DNA from: Inia geoffrensis
Taxonomy: Eukaryota; Chordata; Mammalia; Artiodactyla; Iniidae
Length of the DNA stretch: 64,000 nt
NCBI GenBank assembly: GCA_036417435.1
Contig: CM070903.1
Span: 488,501-552,500, forward strand
Reading direction: 5' to 3'
In this document: positions 63,410 to 64,000 of the stretch, piece after piece
Numbering within the stretch: the stretch's first letter is position 1
Layout: every line of letters starts with the position of its first letter
Position numbers and translations under genes: made by a program
Notes under the pieces: model-generated
The model's input: the letters and a program-made list of their open reading frames with translations, nothing else
The model's database searches: none
What the model was told of the DNA's origin: nothing

Positions 63410-64000
63410 GACACTGTACTGGCGTATCTTGTTTTATTGCACCTTGCTTTATGTGTGCCTCACAGATATGGCATTTTTTACACATTGAAGGTTTGTGGCA
63501 GCCCTATGTGGAGCAAGTCTATTGGCATCATTTTTCCAACAGCATTTGCTCACTTAATGTCTGTGTGTCACGTTTTGGTAATTCTTGCAATATTTCACAC
63601 TTTTCCATCATTATTATCTTTGTTGTGGTGATCTTTGATCAGTGGTCTTTTTTTTTTTACATCATTATTGGAGTATAATTGCTTTACAATGGGGTGCTAG
63701 TTTCTGCTTTATAACAAAGTGAATCAGTTATACATATACATATGTTCCCATATCTCTTCCCTCGTGCGTCTCCCTCCCTCCCACCCTCCCTATCCCACCC
63801 CTCCAGGCGGTCACAAAGCACCGAGCTGATCTCCCGATCAGTGGTCTTTGATGTTACTATTATAACTGTTTTGGGACACCAAGGACTACGTGCATACAAG
63901 ACAGCAACTTAATGCATAAATGTTGCGGGCGTTCTGACTGCTCCAGCTACCAGCCCTCCCGTGTCTCTTCCTCTCCTCAGGCCTCCCTATTCCCTGAGAC
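63410..64000 (+). mobile_element. Tigger-type DNA transposon remnant, runs off the window
   Basis: GTACTGGCGTATCTTGTTTT resembles the terminus. GGTTTGTGGCAGCCCTATGT, TTTCCAACAGCATTTGCTCA and CTGACTGCTCCAGCTACC are internal Tigger landmarks, also present inverted at 20225-20735. Split by a small L1 insertion. Confidence 0.75.
63651..63835 (-). mobile_element. Short 5'-truncated L1 insertion inside Tigger
   Basis: Poly(T), then GGAGTATAATTGCTTTACAA through GGCGGTCACAAAGCACCGAG, the end of a cetartiodactyl-type L1 3' UTR. Flanked by a perfect 14-bp duplication, GATCAGTGGTCTTT, at 63637-63650 and 63836-63849. Confidence 0.93.

Overview
This window is nuclear DNA from a mammal, most likely a whale or dolphin. 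Genes are split into exons with GT-AG introns. The interspersed repeats are LINE-1 elements plus many copies of tRNA-Glu-derived CHR SINEs (heads reading GGCTTCCCTGGTGGCGCAG), including the shorter subtype I associate with cetaceans. I see no BovB/RTE elements, which are abundant in ruminants. The assignment to Cetacea is inference from repeats, not from a database match.

Layout: 1-3.0 kb is intergenic, with two CHR SINEs. About 3.0-4.0 kb is a CpG- and GC-box-rich promoter. 3651-43501 (+) is the complete coding region of LSS (lanosterol synthase). I could place all 22 coding exons; every junction has GT/AG and the reading frame closes exactly, giving 733 codons plus stop. Introns 1-16 and 18-21 are compact and GC-rich. 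Intron 17 (19919-40632, 20.7 kb) is AT-rich and is a landing ground for L1, Tigger, LTR and SINE copies. 43.5-46 kb holds the LSS 3' UTR with two AATAAA signals. 46.6-50.0 kb is one old plus-strand L1 interrupted by two SINEs and an MLT1-type solo LTR. 50.9-51.7 kb is a second CpG-rich region, containing the first coding exon of SPATC1L (speriolin-like). Its second coding exon is at 62714-63064 and the rest lies beyond the window. SPATC1L intron 1 carries a young, nearly complete minus-strand L1 (about 56.15-61.59 kb).

The order LSS then SPATC1L on one strand matches the human 21q22.3 arrangement as I recall it (MCM3AP - LSS - SPATC1L - FTCD). The two genes are neighbours by conserved synteny and do not form a functional unit. 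LSS closes oxidosqualene to lanosterol in cholesterol synthesis; SPATC1L is a speriolin family protein.

I found no new enzyme system or RNA gene. The observations most worth checking are about retrotransposon history: an L1 whose 5' end looks like a reintegrated spliced L1 transcript, a SINE insertion that removed 270 bp of L1 including the reverse-transcriptase FADD motif, one target site apparently used for both a SINE and an L1, and a perfect 30-bp palindrome inside an old L1.
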